Positions 34,246 through 43,815 of a DNA stretch of 64,000 bases are shown here, one piece after another; position 1 is the stretch's first letter, and each line of letters starts with the position of its first letter. Below the pieces are notes generated by a model that did not search any database, was not told where the DNA came from, and was given only the letters and a program-made list of their open reading frames with translations. Source of the DNA: CAIJXB01 sp964439595 (GTDB lineage: Bacteria; Chlamydiota; Chlamydiia; Chlamydiales; Rhabdochlamydiaceae); NCBI GenBank assembly GCA_964439595.1, contig CAYTOK010000002.1:62001-126000 (forward strand), in the 5' to 3' direction. The position numbers and the translations under genes were made by a program.

Positions 34246-35010
34246 TTACTCTGCCCCTATTTGCGGTGATTCCACGATATAAAGAGAATTTTCTCCGTGG
34301 ATATTTCCTCTTAGAATCATGCAAAAAGGGAGGTAAAATACCTCAGCTTTATCTATTGCTTTATAAATTCTTGTGATTTCTTGAACGAAAGATCCTTCCC
34401 TGATTTCCTCCAATCCATTTGCAATGTCTTTAAGGGCATATCGAATATCTTTTGTGCGGGAAACATGATGGTGCCATTTAGCTTCTAAAGAAGCTATCTG
34501 TTCTATTCCGTCTAGTAAGCGATCTTTTGGAGCTACTAAAGTGATAACACAAGTGAAAAATAGTTTAACTGTAAAGTAAGGATCTCTTGCTAGGTTATAA
34601 AGATTAGTACAGATTCCTTTATGTAGGATTTCTACAGGTTTTTTATAGAATAGTTTTGCTATTTCTAAATATTTTTGCTCTGAGTAGTGTTGTCCGAATT
34701 CCCCAAAAGTAGCGTATGCAATTTTTAAGATATCAAAAGGGATGCGTAAGATATGCCACGCGGCAAAACCCATACCATATAGAGGATAACAGAAAAGAAG
34801 CACAGTTGAAACCTCGCGGATATCGGAAGACGTCTTTCTCCAGTAAACTTCCCCCGTTTTTTTATTCAAGGTGTAGAGGTCGTTATGTTTACTTGTTATT
34901 TCTGTAAAAGTGCTGTCTTTTATACTGGCTTTTTTACGTATTATAATAGAGTCATCCCATTTCTGAGGAATTTCATTACCTAAAAGAAAATTGTAAGTTG
35001 TATGGATCAT
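34246..35010 (-). CDS. unknown membrane-associated protein
   Basis: This is a protein of about 254 residues from the ATG at 35010, preceded by AGGA; a GTG six codons earlier is possible. No family is recognised. A polar N-terminus is followed by hydrophobic segments at about 70-95 (VLLFCYPLYGMGFAAWHIL) and about 150-170 (VKLFFTCVITLVAP), then a helical, charged region (LLDGIEQIASLEAKWHHH). It lies 12 bp downstream of the J-domain gene on the same strand and probably shares its transcript. The stop is about 20 bp from the intron relic. Confidence 0.65.
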   Translation of the reverse strand: MIHTTYNFLLGNEIPQKWDDSIIIRKKASIKDSTFTEITSKHNDLYTLNKKTGEVYWRKTSSDIREVSTVLLFCYPLYGMGFAAWHILRIPFDILKIAYATFGEFGQHYSEQKYLEIAKLFYKKPVEILHKGICTNLYNLARDPYFTVKLFFTCVITLVAPKDRLLDGIEQIASLEAKWHHHVSRTKDIRYALKDIANGLEEIREGSFVQEITRIYKAIDKAEVFYLPFCMILRGNIHGENSLYIVESPQIGAE

Positions 35011-35021
35011 GTTATGTCCTA

Positions 35022-37267
35022 TTAACACGGTTTTTCAATAATTGCCATTTCAACTGCTCTAGCTTCCGCTAAAATTTTGAATAGCTCACTTGCTTCTTCT
35101 TGCACTTTTAAGCCAAAATGAGAAAGTTTATCAGGATGGAGAATAAGAGACCATTTTTTGTATGCTATTAGTATGTCTTTTTTTGTAGGGTTTTTAGGCA
35201 GACCTAAAAGAACCTTAGAATCTCTGAGGTTCATAACATTATCTTTAAAGCGATTGTAGTCAGGGTGGTCAATATTTTCTGTATCTAATTGGGTTAAATA
35301 TAGACTTGTTTTGAACATAGTTTGCATCCAAGGATCACTGCCACTATAATGTGTTTTAGAGCTGTTTGAATCATTTGTAGGGGTAGGGGGTGCAAATGAG
35401 GTGAAGCTGTAAGGATAATAAGTGGGAGTAAAGCTAGGTAGTGGCATGCCTTCCATACATCGCTTAAGAAATCCTTCTCCTAAAATTGATTCTCTTACTC
35501 TGAATTCTTTTTCTATGATTTGATATAGATCCATGAGAGTCTCGAATAAAAATGTGCATTCTTCTATTTTTTCTGTAGAAATTCCATTTCTTTTTAGAAA
35601 ACTTGGAAAGCTATCATAGGTTCCTTCCTCGATAAAAACTTTGAAAAGAGCATCCATCTGGTTTTTTTTGTCTTGATTTAACCCCTGGTAAATAGCACTT
35701 AATTTATAAAAAAGCGCAGAACTTTTTCTTTTGTGCAAAAGGGAGAAGTAGGAGTTTTTTTGCTGATCTGAGGGAGATAGAATATCACTTTCGTAGTTAT
35801 AAGAGAGCAGTGCACCTCCGGGCCCCGTGATTCCAAATTTTTCTCTAAGAGTGATAGATTGGAATAATCCAAATCTATCGGCCCTTGTAGCAATAGCTTT
35901 GAGGCCAGTAGTGTCTGTTGGAATAGTCAGTAGAAATAATCCCCAAATAGAAGAGATATCATCAAAAGCAGCTTTGGCATGTGCTTTTATACGCTCCCAG
36001 TTGCCGAATTTGGTTTCAGGGTTGGCTATCGCATATTTTAATCCATATTGTAGGGATTTTACTGTATGGTAAATGGTTCCAAGCGGAGCCCCGACAGCAA
36101 TAATTGCAACACTTGTTAGCACCTGCGCAGCAAAGCGTGCTTTTGATTTTGCATGCTGTCCTATTTGTGACGCTCTTTCTTCGTAAGGGTCAATGTCCTC
36201 CATTGAGTGTGTAATCGAACCCATATCTTTAACTTCTTTAAATTCAGAGTTAGAGGGATAGAGCCAGTTGATGGTGAGAATTTTTTTGAAGATTTCTTGT
36301 GTTAGAGAGTGAATGTGTAAAGGACGCGGAATACGCGCTCTTTTGGTATTCATGCCGCCTTCTTGTATAGGGGGTATTTGAATAGGGAAGGGTGTTTTAA
36401 AAAAGGGAGACTGTACCCAGGTGTCTGAGTCTAAGTATGTTTGTAATCGCACCATAACTGTGTTGTATCTGGCAAGATCGTCTCTTAATGGGTGTATCTC
36501 TTGCCATTCTTTGGGTGTTAAGTCCTCACGAGCCTGTTCTAAGAATTGAAGGATTTGGTAGACATTTATATCGGAGTTATAGGGTATTGCATGGTCGCTT
36601 GGTAGTTTACTGCGTACATTTTCTAGTGTTTCTAGTATTTTTTCAGCATGAGCTGTTATTACCTCTTTTAAAAGAGACTCTGGGTTGAGAGAGTCTTCGA
36701 TTTCAAGACCAAATTCCCATTTTAAAGCCATTTTAGAGCGCCACGAAATATCTTCTTTTTCTCCAATTTCAAAAAATCTAGAATTATAAGCAGGTGCAAG
36801 GGCAGTCGTAATTGATTCACCGCCAGCTATCATAAGGCAGCCAATTGTTACTTTGAACCCTATAGCAGAAAGAAGAATGCTGGGATTTATTTTAAACCAT
36901 ACTAAAGAAACGGCTATTAAGGTTCTTGCAACCTCGTATCCCATACATTTTTTGTGGTAGGTATGTAAATAATAATCGTCTTTATGTTTCAGCGCATAAA
37001 ACCCATGATAGGCTACTCCTATAGGAGCAATTAAAATAGAATAGCTAAGGTTGTAATAAGCCTTGCAACAGTGCTCAGTGTGTTTTGCACGTAATAAAAT
37101 GGGGTGCTTTCTGCTTTTCTTGGACTAAGGCAATGATCTATGATATTTTCTGTTTCGGGAAGGTTGTGAAGTTTATAGCGAGAGGAAACAAACCAGTTGG
37201 ATTCGTTTACAAGCGTTAATGCATAACAAGAAAGTGTATTAATATTTGCAGAAGCTTCCAAATTCAT
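35022..37267 (-). CDS. membrane protein with C-terminal J-domain, apparent frameshift
   Basis: Two frames belong together. An N-terminal part (37267 to 37031, 78 residues) ends ARLITTLAILF at a TAA. The second frame runs on from ILIAPIGVAYHGFYAL through the ATG at 36944 to 35022. One lost base in the A-run at 33-36 past 37000 (37033-37036) explains the break. The joined protein would be about 748 residues. Several hydrophobic segments lie in the N-terminal third and around the middle (AAQVLTSVAIIAVGAPLG). The last about 64 residues form a J-domain: ILIAYKKWSLILHPDKLS with the HPD motif that stimulates Hsp70. A role on host or bacterial Hsp70 is inferred. Confidence 0.75.
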
Positions 37268-37474
37268 ACCAATTTATTAATTAAAAGAAATTGTATCATA
37301 TAAATTAATACAATGCAATGTGTAATTAATTTTTCAATTCAATTGTTTGTTGGTTTTTTTTTATTAATGTTTTACTGTGTGTTAATTGATTTATTTAAAT
37401 AAATAATTTAATATTGCAATTAATATTTAATATTTAATATAATATGGTCGAAATTAAAAATGGAGGTTGGTTGT

Positions 37475-38995
37475 GTGACAGCAATAGTTAATCCAGTTCG
37501 CCCCTTAAATCCCTCCTATTATCATCGCGAATACTCAAATGATATCGACCGCCCTCATGAAGAGCCTTTAAACATCTATAAGCGGGTAACTCTCATTGCT
37601 TTACCTTTTTTGAGTTTATACAAACCTCTAAATCTTCCTGTTTCTTTAGTAATGGGCTCTGCACGTGTTTATACTTCTGCTGATCAATTAATCAGTGATA
37701 TTCGATCAGGAGATTGCAAGAGGATTTCTTTCGATGTCCTGTGGGCAACTATTTCTGTTATTGCTTTAGCATCTACCATTTTTGCGCATCCTATAGGAAT
37801 GATCGTAACAACTTCTCAGGATATTATTTTTGAATTAAGAGATCTCGTTCAATCTCTTCAGAAGGGAGATGTGGAAGCATCGCTGATATCCCTAACAAAA
37901 ATTATAAATAATGCGTTTTACCTAGCTCTTATCTGCCGTGGGGGTCTTGAACTTTCAATTGCTTCATTTGCGATGCAGTCAATAACTCTTGTGATTTCCT
38001 CCAGAGATGAGTTTAAAAAAGGCCATATATTGGAAGGCTGTGGAAATCTTTTAATGGCAGCTGTTAGAGTTAATCAGGGGTATTCCCAATTCAAACTCCT
38101 GCAAAGGCAATGGGAAATTGAAGAAGCAATTAAACGAATTGTTGTAGGAGAGTTGCATGAAAAATGGCAATTCCCATCAGACCATTTGCCTGTAGGAATA
38201 GAGGTGGACGGGGTTAAAATCATCAGCTGGAACGTTCTTAATAACGCTTATATGGAATGGGTAACGACAAAAGACTCTCAAGGACTCAAAGGGTCTATGA
38301 TCAGCGATCTAGACAAAGTAGTGAAACCGAATGGGCTAACACAAAGAGACTTGATTGTTGTAGATATGGTTGCTTCAATGATGAATTCTGGACAAGTAGT
38401 TGCTCTTCAAGAATGTGGAGACCCCTTCCTTGAAGCATTACAAGAAAGGCTTCCTTCACATTGGCAAATGGTTAAAAGCTTTGAAACTCCCAGAACGGAC
38501 CAGGATGTGATCTTATTCGATAAATCTAGATTAACTTATCTCCCTGACCAATCGGGAGTAACAAAAGATTCATACCCCAGCGTCCCTAATAGGCCTATTC
38601 AAAATGCGCTTTTCTCTAGAATAGGAGAAAGGCATGGCCGAGACGTTAGAGTAATCAATGCACATATTCCAGGCGATCCTACACTGCCTGTAAGGGAAGA
38701 ATTCGCAAAATATATTCATGACATTCATCGTGCTGATCAAGTTACAGTTGCTCTAGGTGACAATAATTTTGAACGAGATGAAATGATCCTCGCGTATGAA
38801 AGAATGGGCTTTTCAGAGTTTAGCCTGCATTCACCTTGGAAAACCAATATTGATCCTTACGATAAACATTCAAAAGCCATTGATCATTTTTTCGTCGCAG
38901 GTAGCGATTTTTCACGCGACCTTACATCTGATGAAGTACTTCAAAATGGTAACTTGCGAGAAACAATTGCACTTTTAAATAAGGCTGTGAGATGA
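37475..38995 (+). CDS. membrane-domain / EEP nuclease-phosphatase fusion protein
   Basis: From GTG 37475, preceded by GGAGG, the protein has about 506 residues; an ATG at 37460 lies in the same frame but has no ribosome-binding site. Residues about 40-200 are largely hydrophobic (FDVLWATISVIALASTIFAHPIG, IINNAFYLALICRGGLELS). Residues about 245-490 are an endonuclease/exonuclease/phosphatase domain with its catalytic set: Asn253 (ISWNV), Glu313 (LQE), His397 (NAHIPG), Asp429 and Asn431 (LGDNN), Asp470-His471 (AIDHFF). Substrates in this family include DNA, RNA and phosphoinositides; a host phosphoinositide is possible but unproven. Confidence 0.85.
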   Translation: MTAIVNPVRPLNPSYYHREYSNDIDRPHEEPLNIYKRVTLIALPFLSLYKPLNLPVSLVMGSARVYTSADQLISDIRSGDCKRISFDVLWATISVIALASTIFAHPIGMIVTTSQDIIFELRDLVQSLQKGDVEASLISLTKIINNAFYLALICRGGLELSIASFAMQSITLVISSRDEFKKGHILEGCGNLLMAAVRVNQGYSQFKLLQRQWEIEEAIKRIVVGELHEKWQFPSDHLPVGIEVDGVKIISWNVLNNAYMEWVTTKDSQGLKGSMISDLDKVVKPNGLTQRDLIVVDMVASMMNSGQVVALQECGDPFLEALQERLPSHWQMVKSFETPRTDQDVILFDKSRLTYLPDQSGVTKDSYPSVPNRPIQNALFSRIGERHGRDVRVINAHIPGDPTLPVREEFAKYIHDIHRADQVTVALGDNNFERDEMILAYERMGFSEFSLHSPWKTNIDPYDKHSKAIDHFFVAGSDFSRDLTSDEVLQNGNLRETIALLNKAVR

Positions 38996-39291
38996 TATGA
39001 TTAAAAGTTGTATTTGAAAAGAACAAGAGCATATCCTTGAAGGCGCAAAAAAATCTTCAAAAAAAGGAATACGCTTATGGAAAAGAATACCATTACTCTA
39101 GAAAAGAGTCATAAGTCAAATGCTTTTAATAGTGCTTAGAGAGATATTGTCAAATGTTGTGTTTTGGGATCGTAAGCATATTCCTTGTCGGTGATTAATT
39201 AAGCTACACTTTCTTGATTTTGTTTTTCTTCTCCGTTATGAATTTTGAACCCAGAAATTACTATTTGTAGTTTTCAAAATTACACCAATTT
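38996..39291. other. gene-free stretch after the EEP gene
   Basis: These 296 bp carry only very short open frames (one of about 20 codons from 39078) and no RNA gene I can recognise. Base composition is similar to the surroundings. It may hold decayed coding sequence, but nothing specific is supported. Confidence 0.5.
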
Positions 39292-40434
39292 TTAAACGAT
39301 TTCTGCGGCAACCGTGTCATAAAACTTTAGGCCTTCTTCTGTAAGAGAAAGGATGGAGCCTTGTTTTTGCAGCAAGTTTTGGGTGAGAAGCGTTTCTATA
39401 GACTCTTGTAAAGAAGAAAAAAGAGGAGGGAATGTAGATAGGTCGACGCCTTTAATAAGGCGAAGCTCAACGGCTAGAAGCTCTTTTTGGCTGGCTTCTG
39501 CAGAGAGTTTTTCTGAAAACTCTTCAGAGCTAATCCCTTTTTGGATAGATTCTGCCCATTTTTTTAGGTGAGATGTTTTACGGAAGCGCCTTCCTTCTAA
39601 GTAGCTGAAGGCAGAAGGCCCAAGGCCAAGAAAGGGCCTTCCCGTCCAGTAGCCTGTATTGTGGACGGAGTGAAATCCTTTTTTTGCAAATGCCGAGATT
39701 TCATAGCGGGAAAGTCCTTGTTTAGGAAAAATTTCCGTTGCCATATTTAACATAGCTAGAGCTTCTTCTTCCCCAGGTAAATTCGATGATAGGGTGGCTT
39801 TTTTTTTATAGAAGACGGTTCCTGGCTCAAAAACTAGGTTATAAAGGGAAAGATGGGTAATGGGAAGCTTACTTGCTTTTTTAACGCTTTGCTCCCAGGT
39901 GCTTAAAGTTTGACTTGGGAGCTCATACATAAGATCGATGGATATATTTTCTATCCCCGCTTCAAAAACAGAGTAGACAGCCTTTTCTCCCTCGTCACTT
40001 CCGTGCGTTCTCCCTAAAACTTTTAACAGGGTGTCGTCAAAGGACTGGATTCCGAGGCTTACTCTATTAACGCCAGCCTTTAAAAAATCCTGCATAGCGG
40101 ATTTGGTGGTTTTTTCGGGATTTCCCTCTAGCGTGATTTCACAGCTTGGAGAAATGGCGATGGGCCCTTTATACACTTTATCTAAAAAAGCATAAATAGC
40201 ATCGGGAGATAGTAGGGAGGGTGTTCCTCCACCTAAGTAAATAGAAACAATTTCCTTGCCCTCTAAAAGGTGTGACTCTAAGAGCCACTCCTTATAAAGG
40301 GTATCTAGAAAAAGCTTTTGGCTTTCTGCTGCATCGGGGAGAACAAAAAAATGGCAGTAAGGGCATTTTTTAGAGCAAAAAGGCACATGGATATACAGGC
40401 TTGCAGGAGGAAGGTCCGTTTTTTTACCAGTCAT
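39292..40434 (-). CDS. hemW: HemW-like radical SAM protein
   Basis: This is a 380-residue radical SAM protein of the coproporphyrinogen-oxidase-like family. The cluster motif is CSKKCPYCHF near residues 20-29 (C-x3-C-x2-C, then His). It lacks the extra cysteine of true HemN and therefore fits HemW, a heme chaperone. YLGGGTPSLL, EGNPE and VNRVSLGIQSFDD follow in the usual order, with LSLYNLVFEPGT and a C-terminal HemN_C-like region. The start overlaps the upstream acidic protein gene by 11 bp. Confidence 0.92.
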   Translation of the reverse strand: MTGKKTDLPPASLYIHVPFCSKKCPYCHFFVLPDAAESQKLFLDTLYKEWLLESHLLEGKEIVSIYLGGGTPSLLSPDAIYAFLDKVYKGPIAISPSCEITLEGNPEKTTKSAMQDFLKAGVNRVSLGIQSFDDTLLKVLGRTHGSDEGEKAVYSVFEAGIENISIDLMYELPSQTLSTWEQSVKKASKLPITHLSLYNLVFEPGTVFYKKKATLSSNLPGEEEALAMLNMATEIFPKQGLSRYEISAFAKKGFHSVHNTGYWTGRPFLGLGPSAFSYLEGRRFRKTSHLKKWAESIQKGISSEEFSEKLSAEASQKELLAVELRLIKGVDLSTFPPLFSSLQESIETLLTQNLLQKQGSILSLTEEGLKFYDTVAAEIV

Positions 40435-40891
40435 TAGATTCGGGATCTTCCAAGATACCTCTTCTCCAACGGTTACGATCGCTATAAGGGTCTTCTTCCT
40501 CTTCTTCTTCCTCTTTTGTGTGTGTGTTTTCTTCCTGCTCTGAGGTCTCTTCTCCTGTCCCAGTATCCGTATCGAAAGACTCTGTTTCCATGTCCATGTC
40601 TAAATCTGTCATTCCTTCTTCGCCGATATCAATATCGGGTAAACTGTGGGGTTCTTGGAAGGCTTGACGGCCATGAGGCGCTCTTTTGGGTAGAGAAAAT
40701 TCTTCTAGTTCTCCACTTTCTTTTAAAAAACGAAGTCTGTTTTTTTCTTCTTCTATTCTTTCTTGGAGGGTTTTGATTTCGTCTTTATGTTTTTCTAAAT
40801 CTTTTTTAGGAACAAGGCCTAATTTAAGCCAGTGGTCTAAATCATGGAGTTCACTTTCTAACTTTTTTAATCGTTCACTTTTGATATTCAT
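40424..40891 (-). CDS. acidic coiled-coil protein
   Basis: This is a 155-residue protein with no known function. Residues about 1-65 form a charged coiled coil (ERLKKLESELHDLDHWLKLG, LQERIEEEKNRLRFLKESG). The middle is low complexity and acidic (DLDMDMETESFDTDTGTGEE, KEEEEEEEDPYSD), and the C-terminus is RRGILEDPESNDW. Chlamydia has an uncharacterised gene in the same hemN-to-sucA interval; orthology is inferred from position. It is the first gene of a two-gene operon with hemW and is preceded by a terminator-like hairpin only 21 bp before the ATG. Confidence 0.75.
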   Translation of the reverse strand: MNIKSERLKKLESELHDLDHWLKLGLVPKKDLEKHKDEIKTLQERIEEEKNRLRFLKESGELEEFSLPKRAPHGRQAFQEPHSLPDIDIGEEGMTDLDMDMETESFDTDTGTGEETSEQEENTHTKEEEEEEEDPYSDRNRWRRGILEDPESNDW

Positions 40892-40912
40892 GCAGGACCT
40901 ACGTTAATTGTT

Positions 40913-40944
40913 AAAAAAACAGCGGGGGTCTTATAGGGCCGCTG
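40913..40944 (-). terminator. terminator-like hairpin in the hemW-operon leader
   Basis: On the minus strand CAGCGG (40944-40939) pairs with CCGCTG (40925-40920) across 13 bases and is followed by seven T (40919-40913). It lies only 21 bases before the ATG at 40891 of a gene read on the same strand. There is no room for a promoter between them. It may be a leader attenuator, or it may end an upstream transcript. Confidence 0.6.
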
Positions 40945-41156
40945 CTGATTAAGCATCTTGTTTTTGAGTGTTTACTTAAAAAGTTTTTTTTTGGCAATGC
41001 TCTTTTTAGCGAAAATATAAAAATAAATTTCCTTGAGAAAAGAGGGGAGATTATCTGGATGGATGTGATTATTCGCAATCATAAAAATTATTTCTTTTTA
41101 AAAGAATCTTTTTATGTTATAAGGCGAAATAGAGGTAAGTAATTATAGGATGTCAG

Positions 41157-43802
41157 ATGCGCGATGAGATTTTTTCCTACGCAAATTTAGGTAATGCTGC
41201 TTTATTAGAAGATCTTTATCAAAAATATCTACAAGATCCTTCTTTAGTAGACTCTTCTTGGCGAGGTTTTTTTGCCGGGATGGAATTTGTTAAAGGATCT
41301 GATTTGCCAACAGGTGATGACGATGTTCGTATCTTTCGTCTTATAGAAGCGTATAGACGTTACGGACATAGGCGTGTTTCTTTAAATCCCTTAGAAGAAA
41401 GTAAAGAGGAGTCGCGGTTAGCTTTAGAGCAGTTTGGCTTGGCTTTAAGTGATTTAGATAACGTCGTTCCGACTTTTGGCATCTTGCCACAGGAGAGAGT
41501 TTCTCTTAAGACCTTAATTGAAGCATTAGAAAAGCAGTTTTGCTCTTCTATCGGCTATGAGATGGGGGACCTATCTGAAAAAATAGAAAAGACGGTCTTT
41601 TCTAAAGAAGAGCGGCTAAAGATGCTAGAGGATCTTATGCAAGCAGAGCTATTTGAGTCGTTTATTCATACTAAATATCCCGGGCAAACAAGGTTTTCTT
41701 TAGAAGGTGGAGAAACGCTGATTCCTATTTTACGGTTTTTTATAGAAAAAGGAAGTAGCCTGGGGCTTGAAGAGATTGTAATAGGGATGCCCCATAGGGG
41801 AAGGTTAAATGTGCTCTCTAGCGTACTTGGAAAGTCTTATAGTCAGATTTTTCAAGAATTTGAAGATAGCACCCTTGAAGAGAGATCAGGTGATGTAAAG
41901 TACCACAAAGGAGCTGAGGCTGAATTAAAGACTTCTTCAGGTAAATCTATAAAGGTAAGTATATCTCCTAATCCAAGCCACTTAGAATCTATTGACCCTG
42001 TTGTAGAAGGACAGGTACGAGCAAAGCAAGATCTTATTAAAGAAGATCCTCTAGCTAAGAAAAAAATCGGAGCACTGTTAATCCATGGAGATGCTTCTTT
42101 AGCTGGGCAGGGTGTTGTTTATGAAACACTACAAATGTCTAAGCTTTCTGGTTATGAGACGGGAGGGACCGTCCATATTGTAGTAAATAATCATATTGGA
42201 TATACAACGCTACCTGAAGATTCTAGATCTACATTTTATTGTACGGATATAGCTAAAGCCTTTGGCTTTCCGGTATTTCATGTAAATGCAGAAAATGTAG
42301 AAGAATGCATCGCAGCAGCGCTACTTGCTTTGCAAATTAGACAATCTTTTCAAATAGATGTTTTTATTGACTTAGGATGTTATAGAAAATATGGGCATAA
42401 CGAAGGAGATGAGCCTTCTTTTACGCAGCCTTTAGAGTATAGGAAAATCAAAACAAAGTCTCCCATTCGAGTTTTACTAGAAAAAAAGCTTTTAGAAGAG
42501 GGTATTTTAGACGAGGACTCTATAGCAAAAAAAGAAGAAGAGTTTAAGAAGAGTTTGCAAAAGGCTTTAACCGAGGTGATATCATCTGAAAAAGGGGAGC
42601 TTTTTTTAGAAAATAAAAAAAGACCTATAGAAGCAGCAGCTCCGGCACTTTCTTTGAACTTTCTTCAGTTTTTAGCAGAAAGACTTTGTTACATTCCCTC
42701 TGATATTACTATCCACCCTAAACTAAAAAAGCTTTTAGTTGAAAGAGGACAGATGTTACAAGACCCGGATGCGGCTAAAATAGATTGGGGTATGGGAGAG
42801 CTGCTAGCCTACGCTTCTTTACTTACGGAGGGTAGGACTATCCGTATCTCTGGGCAAGATGTTTTAAGAGGGACATTTTCTCATAGGCACGCAGGATTAA
42901 TAGACCAAAATAGCGGAGTTAAATACATCCCTTTAAATCATCTGCAAGAAAAGCAGGCTCCTTGTTTTATCTGTAATTCACCCCTTTCTGAATTTGGCGT
43001 AATGGGATTTGATTTAGGATATAGTCATGAGTATCCTTCTTCTTTAGTTCTTTGGGAAGCGCAGTTTGGAGATTTTGTTAATGGGGCCCAGGTGATTATT
43101 GATCAATATCTAGCCTCTTCAGAGCAAAAGTGGAATCACCTCTGCAATTTAACACTGCTTCTTCCACATGGATATGAGGGTAAAGGCCCAGAGCATTCAT
43201 CTGCTCGTATGGAGAGGTTTTTACAGCTGTGTGCCGAAGATAATTTAATTATAGCTAACTGTACGAGCCCTTCGCAATTTTTTCATCTTTTACGCAGGCA
43301 AGCTTATTTAACGATAAAAAGGCCTTTAGTAGTGTTTACCCCTAAATTGCTTTTAAGACACCCCTCCTGCGTTAGCTCTCCCCGAGAATTTATAGAGGGT
43401 TCTTTTTCTCCATGTTTAGATGATCCCACCGCTAACTTTGGAGCTAGAAGAGTAGTTCTATGCTCCGGTAAAGTTTTTTATGATCTTATAGAGGAAAGAG
43501 CCTCTAGAAAAAACACCTCTATAGCTATTATCCGCTTAGAGCAGCTATATCCGTTTCCAGAAGAAAAACTTCTTAGTATTTTAAAACAGTATGCTGTAGC
43601 AAACGATATTGTATGGGTACAAGAAGAGTCTAAAAATATGGGAGCGTGGAGCTATATTAAAGGTCTTTGGCAAGAGGGTTTTTTTATGGGTAAGACTTTG
43701 GAATACATAGGGAGGGAAGAAAGTGCATCGCCTGCAACTGGTTCCTATAAGCGTCATAAAAAAGAGTATGTAAAATTTATAGAAAAGGTGTTTGCTGAGT
43801 AA
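41157..43802 (+). CDS. sucA: 2-oxoglutarate dehydrogenase E1 component
   Basis: This is the ThDP-dependent decarboxylase of the 2-oxoglutarate dehydrogenase complex in the TCA cycle. It has 881 residues, slightly shorter than the usual 930 or so. The N-terminal E2-binding segment (LEDLYQKYLQDPSLVDSSWRGFF) and the core motifs GMPHRGRLNVLSSV, SPNPSHLESIDPVVEGQVRA, GDASLAGQGVVYETLQMS and GHNEGDEPSFTQP are present. The C-terminal half has the transketolase pyrimidine domain (SHRHAGLIDQ, LPHGYEGKGPEHSSARMERF). The ATG at 41157 follows AGGA. It overlaps the frame of sucB but not its chosen start. Confidence 0.97.
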   Translation: MRDEIFSYANLGNAALLEDLYQKYLQDPSLVDSSWRGFFAGMEFVKGSDLPTGDDDVRIFRLIEAYRRYGHRRVSLNPLEESKEESRLALEQFGLALSDLDNVVPTFGILPQERVSLKTLIEALEKQFCSSIGYEMGDLSEKIEKTVFSKEERLKMLEDLMQAELFESFIHTKYPGQTRFSLEGGETLIPILRFFIEKGSSLGLEEIVIGMPHRGRLNVLSSVLGKSYSQIFQEFEDSTLEERSGDVKYHKGAEAELKTSSGKSIKVSISPNPSHLESIDPVVEGQVRAKQDLIKEDPLAKKKIGALLIHGDASLAGQGVVYETLQMSKLSGYETGGTVHIVVNNHIGYTTLPEDSRSTFYCTDIAKAFGFPVFHVNAENVEECIAAALLALQIRQSFQIDVFIDLGCYRKYGHNEGDEPSFTQPLEYRKIKTKSPIRVLLEKKLLEEGILDEDSIAKKEEEFKKSLQKALTEVISSEKGELFLENKKRPIEAAAPALSLNFLQFLAERLCYIPSDITIHPKLKKLLVERGQMLQDPDAAKIDWGMGELLAYASLLTEGRTIRISGQDVLRGTFSHRHAGLIDQNSGVKYIPLNHLQEKQAPCFICNSPLSEFGVMGFDLGYSHEYPSSLVLWEAQFGDFVNGAQVIIDQYLASSEQKWNHLCNLTLLLPHGYEGKGPEHSSARMERFLQLCAEDNLIIANCTSPSQFFHLLRRQAYLTIKRPLVVFTPKLLLRHPSCVSSPREFIEGSFSPCLDDPTANFGARRVVLCSGKVFYDLIEERASRKNTSIAIIRLEQLYPFPEEKLLSILKQYAVANDIVWVQEESKNMGAWSYIKGLWQEGFFMGKTLEYIGREESASPATGSYKRHKKEYVKFIEKVFAE

Positions 43803-43815
43803 AGGAGGGACTTAC

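Noticed and set aside
38996..39291. Search for a transposase relic or small RNA after the EEP gene
   Set aside because: Short frames gave no recognisable family motif and no stable stem-loop stood out.
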